From contig JAUUYV010000054.1 in NCBI GenBank assembly GCA_030590275.1, positions 1 to 8,483 of the forward strand: a DNA stretch of 8,483 bases, written 5' to 3'. The notes beneath the pieces were generated by a model. That model saw only the letters and a list, made by a program, of their open reading frames with translations, did not search any database and was not told the DNA's origin. Positions 6,870 through 8,483 of the stretch are shown here, one piece after another; the stretch's first letter is position 1, and each line of letters opens with the position of its first letter. The translations under genes were made by a program, and so were the position numbers. The DNA comes from Porticoccaceae bacterium (lineage in GTDB: Bacteria > Pseudomonadota > Gammaproteobacteria > Pseudomonadales > Porticoccaceae).

Positions 6870-8483
6870 TTACAGACCTCCTTTACTGGGAGCTTCTTGC
6901 TCAGCATCCGCTCCAGGCTCGGCGGGTGGCGGTTTCTTTTTGCCACCCAAATAGCGTTCCACCGCCACGAACATCGCTGGCACCAGCAACACCCCCACCA
7001 GAGTCGCAACCAACATGCCACTGAACACGGTCATCCCCATGATCTTACGCGCTTCAGCACCCGCGCCACTGGCGACCAGTAGCGGCAACACCCCCAAAAT
7101 AAACGATAATGCTGTCATTAGAATGGGTCGAAAGCGTTTCTGCGCGGCCTCCATCGCCGCTTCAAAAGCCGGTTTACCCTTTTCCATTTCAAGCTTGGCA
7201 AACTCAACGATAAGGATGGCATTTTTGGCTGCCATACCGATCAGCATCACCAGCCCAATCTGGGCGTAGACATTATTCTCGTAGCTATCGCTCATCAGTC
7301 GTGCGATTGATAAACCCGCCATGGCACCGAAAATGGCAATAGGTGTTCCGGCCAGTACTGACAGCGGCAGCGACCAGCTTTCATAGAGTGCCGCGAGGAT
7401 CAGGAACACGAACACAAGTGCCATAACAAATACGATACTGCCGCTGCCCGATGCGGCGTCTTCCTGAAACGACATATCACTCCAGCTATAGGACATATCT
7501 TCTGGTAAAACCGCTGCCGCCACTTCTTTCAGCGCTGCCTGGGCCTGAGCAGAAGTGTAACCCTGTGCCGCCTGACCTGAAATCTCCGCAGAGCGATAGA
7601 GATTAAAACGGTTGGTAAACTCCGTGCCACTGGTTCGAGTAACATCAATCAATGTGGACAGCGGTACCATGCCGCCTTCGTTATTACGAACATAGAAAAA
7701 ACGCAGGCCATCCGGGTCTGCACGGTACTCAGGTTCAGCTTGTACAAAAACCTTATAAAGCCGACCAAACCGGTTGAAATCATTGACATAGGCACCGCCG
7801 AGAAACGCACCCACCGAGGTTTGTAAATCCTGCAACGGCACACCGAGTTTGAGTGCCTTGCTATCATCAATGTCGAGCATAAGCTGTGGGACGTTCACGC
7901 GGTAGAACGTACGGGCACTACCTATAGCGGGATGTTCGTTAGCCGCCTTGATGAAGGCAGCGCTCTGTTGTGCGAGATACTCGGGCGGGTTGCCACCACG
8001 ATCCTGCAGCATCATGGTAAAACCGGAACCCGTACCCAGTCCGGGAATGGCCGGTGGACCGAAGGCAAAAGCCACCGCACCTTTCACTCGCTGGGCAAAA
8101 GCCCCATTGAGTCTCCGTACAATATTATTGGCATGATCCTTTCTGTCAGGCCGTTCATCCCAGTCCCTCAGCTGAATAAATACAAAACCGGCGTTGGATT
8201 GAACCGTGCCCGTCAACATGCTGTACCCGGAAATGGCAGAGGCATTTTCTACCGCGTCAATTTCGGCAACGACCTTTTCTACTGTCTGCATTATTTCTTC
8301 GGTGCGCTGCAGTGATGCTGCATCGGGCAACATCACACTGGCTATGATGTAGCCCTGATCTTCACCGGGCACAAAGCCCCCGGGCAGAGTCTGGAACAGG
8401 ATCACCATACCGACGATTAGACCCGCTAGTAGAATGCCCGCTCGATATAGCTGCTCGGTGAAAAACCGAACGAGTTTCATGAA
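6870..8483 (-). CDS. RND efflux pump, HAE1 family (AcrB/MexF-like), C-terminal half, runs off the right edge
   Basis: 537 codons of an inner-membrane proton/substrate antiporter; full-length members have about 1,030-1,060 residues, and this begins near AcrB residue 535. The first visible Met (8480) is internal. Numbered from it: TM7 about 13-31, then GGFVPGEDQGY (34-44), periplasmic porter/docking domain, and TM8-TM12 about 349-507. AAKNAILIVEFAK (417-429) holds Lys419, matching AcrB Lys940; RFRPILMT (449-456) holds Arg449 and Thr456, matching AcrB Arg971 and Thr978. These are proton-relay residues, so the pump should be active; the TM4 aspartates are off the window. The switch-loop region (80-105) reads SAISGYSMLTGTVQSNAG, unlike AcrB and closer to MexF-type pumps. 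The C-terminal tail is Lys/Pro/Glu-rich. An adaptor (membrane fusion) gene probably precedes it. The outer-membrane factor follows with no spacer. Confidence 0.97.
   Translation of the reverse strand, partial: FMKLVRFFTEQLYRAGILLAGLIVGMVILFQTLPGGFVPGEDQGYIIASVMLPDAASLQRTEEIMQTVEKVVAEIDAVENASAISGYSMLTGTVQSNAGFVFIQLRDWDERPDRKDHANNIVRRLNGAFAQRVKGAVAFAFGPPAIPGLGTGSGFTMMLQDRGGNPPEYLAQQSAAFIKAANEHPAIGSARTFYRVNVPQLMLDIDDSKALKLGVPLQDLQTSVGAFLGGAYVNDFNRFGRLYKVFVQAEPEYRADPDGLRFFYVRNNEGGMVPLSTLIDVTRTSGTEFTNRFNLYRSAEISGQAAQGYTSAQAQAALKEVAAAVLPEDMSYSWSDMSFQEDAASGSGSIVFVMALVFVFLILAALYESWSLPLSVLAGTPIAIFGAMAGLSIARLMSDSYENNVYAQIGLVMLIGMAAKNAILIVEFAKLEMEKGKPAFEAAMEAAQKRFRPILMTALSFILGVLPLLVASGAGAEARKIMGMTVFSGMLVATLVGVLLVPAMFVAVERYLGGKKKPPPAEPGADAEQEAPSKGGL
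6876..6884 (-). promoter_or_regulatory. Strong ribosome-binding site inside the RND gene end
   Basis: On the minus strand AAAGGAGGT forms the Lys-Gly-Gly codons near the end of the RND protein and stands six bases before the ATG of the outer-membrane factor. Near-ideal match and spacing fix the start at 6869. Confidence 0.85.

Noticed and set aside
8478..8480. ATG (minus) as the start of a 536-residue half-size RND protein.
   Set aside because: The frame continues to the window edge and the Met aligns near residue 535 of AcrB, just before TM7; a full-length gene cut by the window is far more likely.

Overview
The window looks like a chromosomal segment from a gammaproteobacterium, probably a marine or environmental one. 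The evidence is a housekeeping sigma factor of E. coli/Pseudomonas type and length, followed by a tRNA-Ile(CAU) gene, an order also found near rpoD in enterobacteria. The rest is accessory metabolism and efflux. Genus-level placement is not possible from this sequence alone. A steroid-degrading or fatty-acid-rich lifestyle is only a guess from the acyl-CoA dehydrogenase pair.

Layout. Positions 21-1856 (+) hold rpoD, the primary sigma factor, complete. A 183-base spacer follows, then tRNA-Ile(CAU) at 2040-2116 (+). Immediately after it, on the minus strand, lies a remnant (2139-2300) of the N-terminus of a Y1-type (IS200-like/RAYT) transposase, not recognisable from length alone. Next is a minus-strand operon of two acyl-CoA dehydrogenase genes. 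The upstream one (4652 to 3462) carries the catalytic Glu and the substrate-side signature; the downstream one (3450 to 2365) lacks a catalytic base but carries the FAD-contact motifs. This complementarity is what the heterotetrameric (alpha2beta2) acyl-CoA dehydrogenases of the FadE28-FadE29 (ChsE1-ChsE2) type show. A 381-base divergent region (4653-5033) precedes a plus-strand gene for a minimal two-helix potassium channel (5034-5357). The last third is a minus-strand efflux operon that runs in from beyond the right edge: the C-terminal half of an HAE1-type RND pump (8483 to 6870), directly followed with no spacer by its NodT/OprM-type outer-membrane lipoprotein (6869 to 5427). The periplasmic adaptor gene is expected upstream, off the window.

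How the genes relate. The two dehydrogenases most likely form one enzyme. The RND pump and outer-membrane factor form one tripartite exporter and are translationally coupled. The channel and the efflux operon converge on a short hairpin (5386-5401). rpoD and the tRNA belong to the core genome; the transposase remnant and the unexplained open frames at 4680-5011 mark the spots where foreign or decayed DNA may have entered.

The points most worth a second look are the split-function dehydrogenase pair, the transposase scar abutting the tRNA (which also mimics a phage lambda operator), and the unidentified coding-like sequence with an inverted repeat in the 4653-5033 gap. I did not find a clearly novel system such as a defence island, CRISPR array or intact mobile element.
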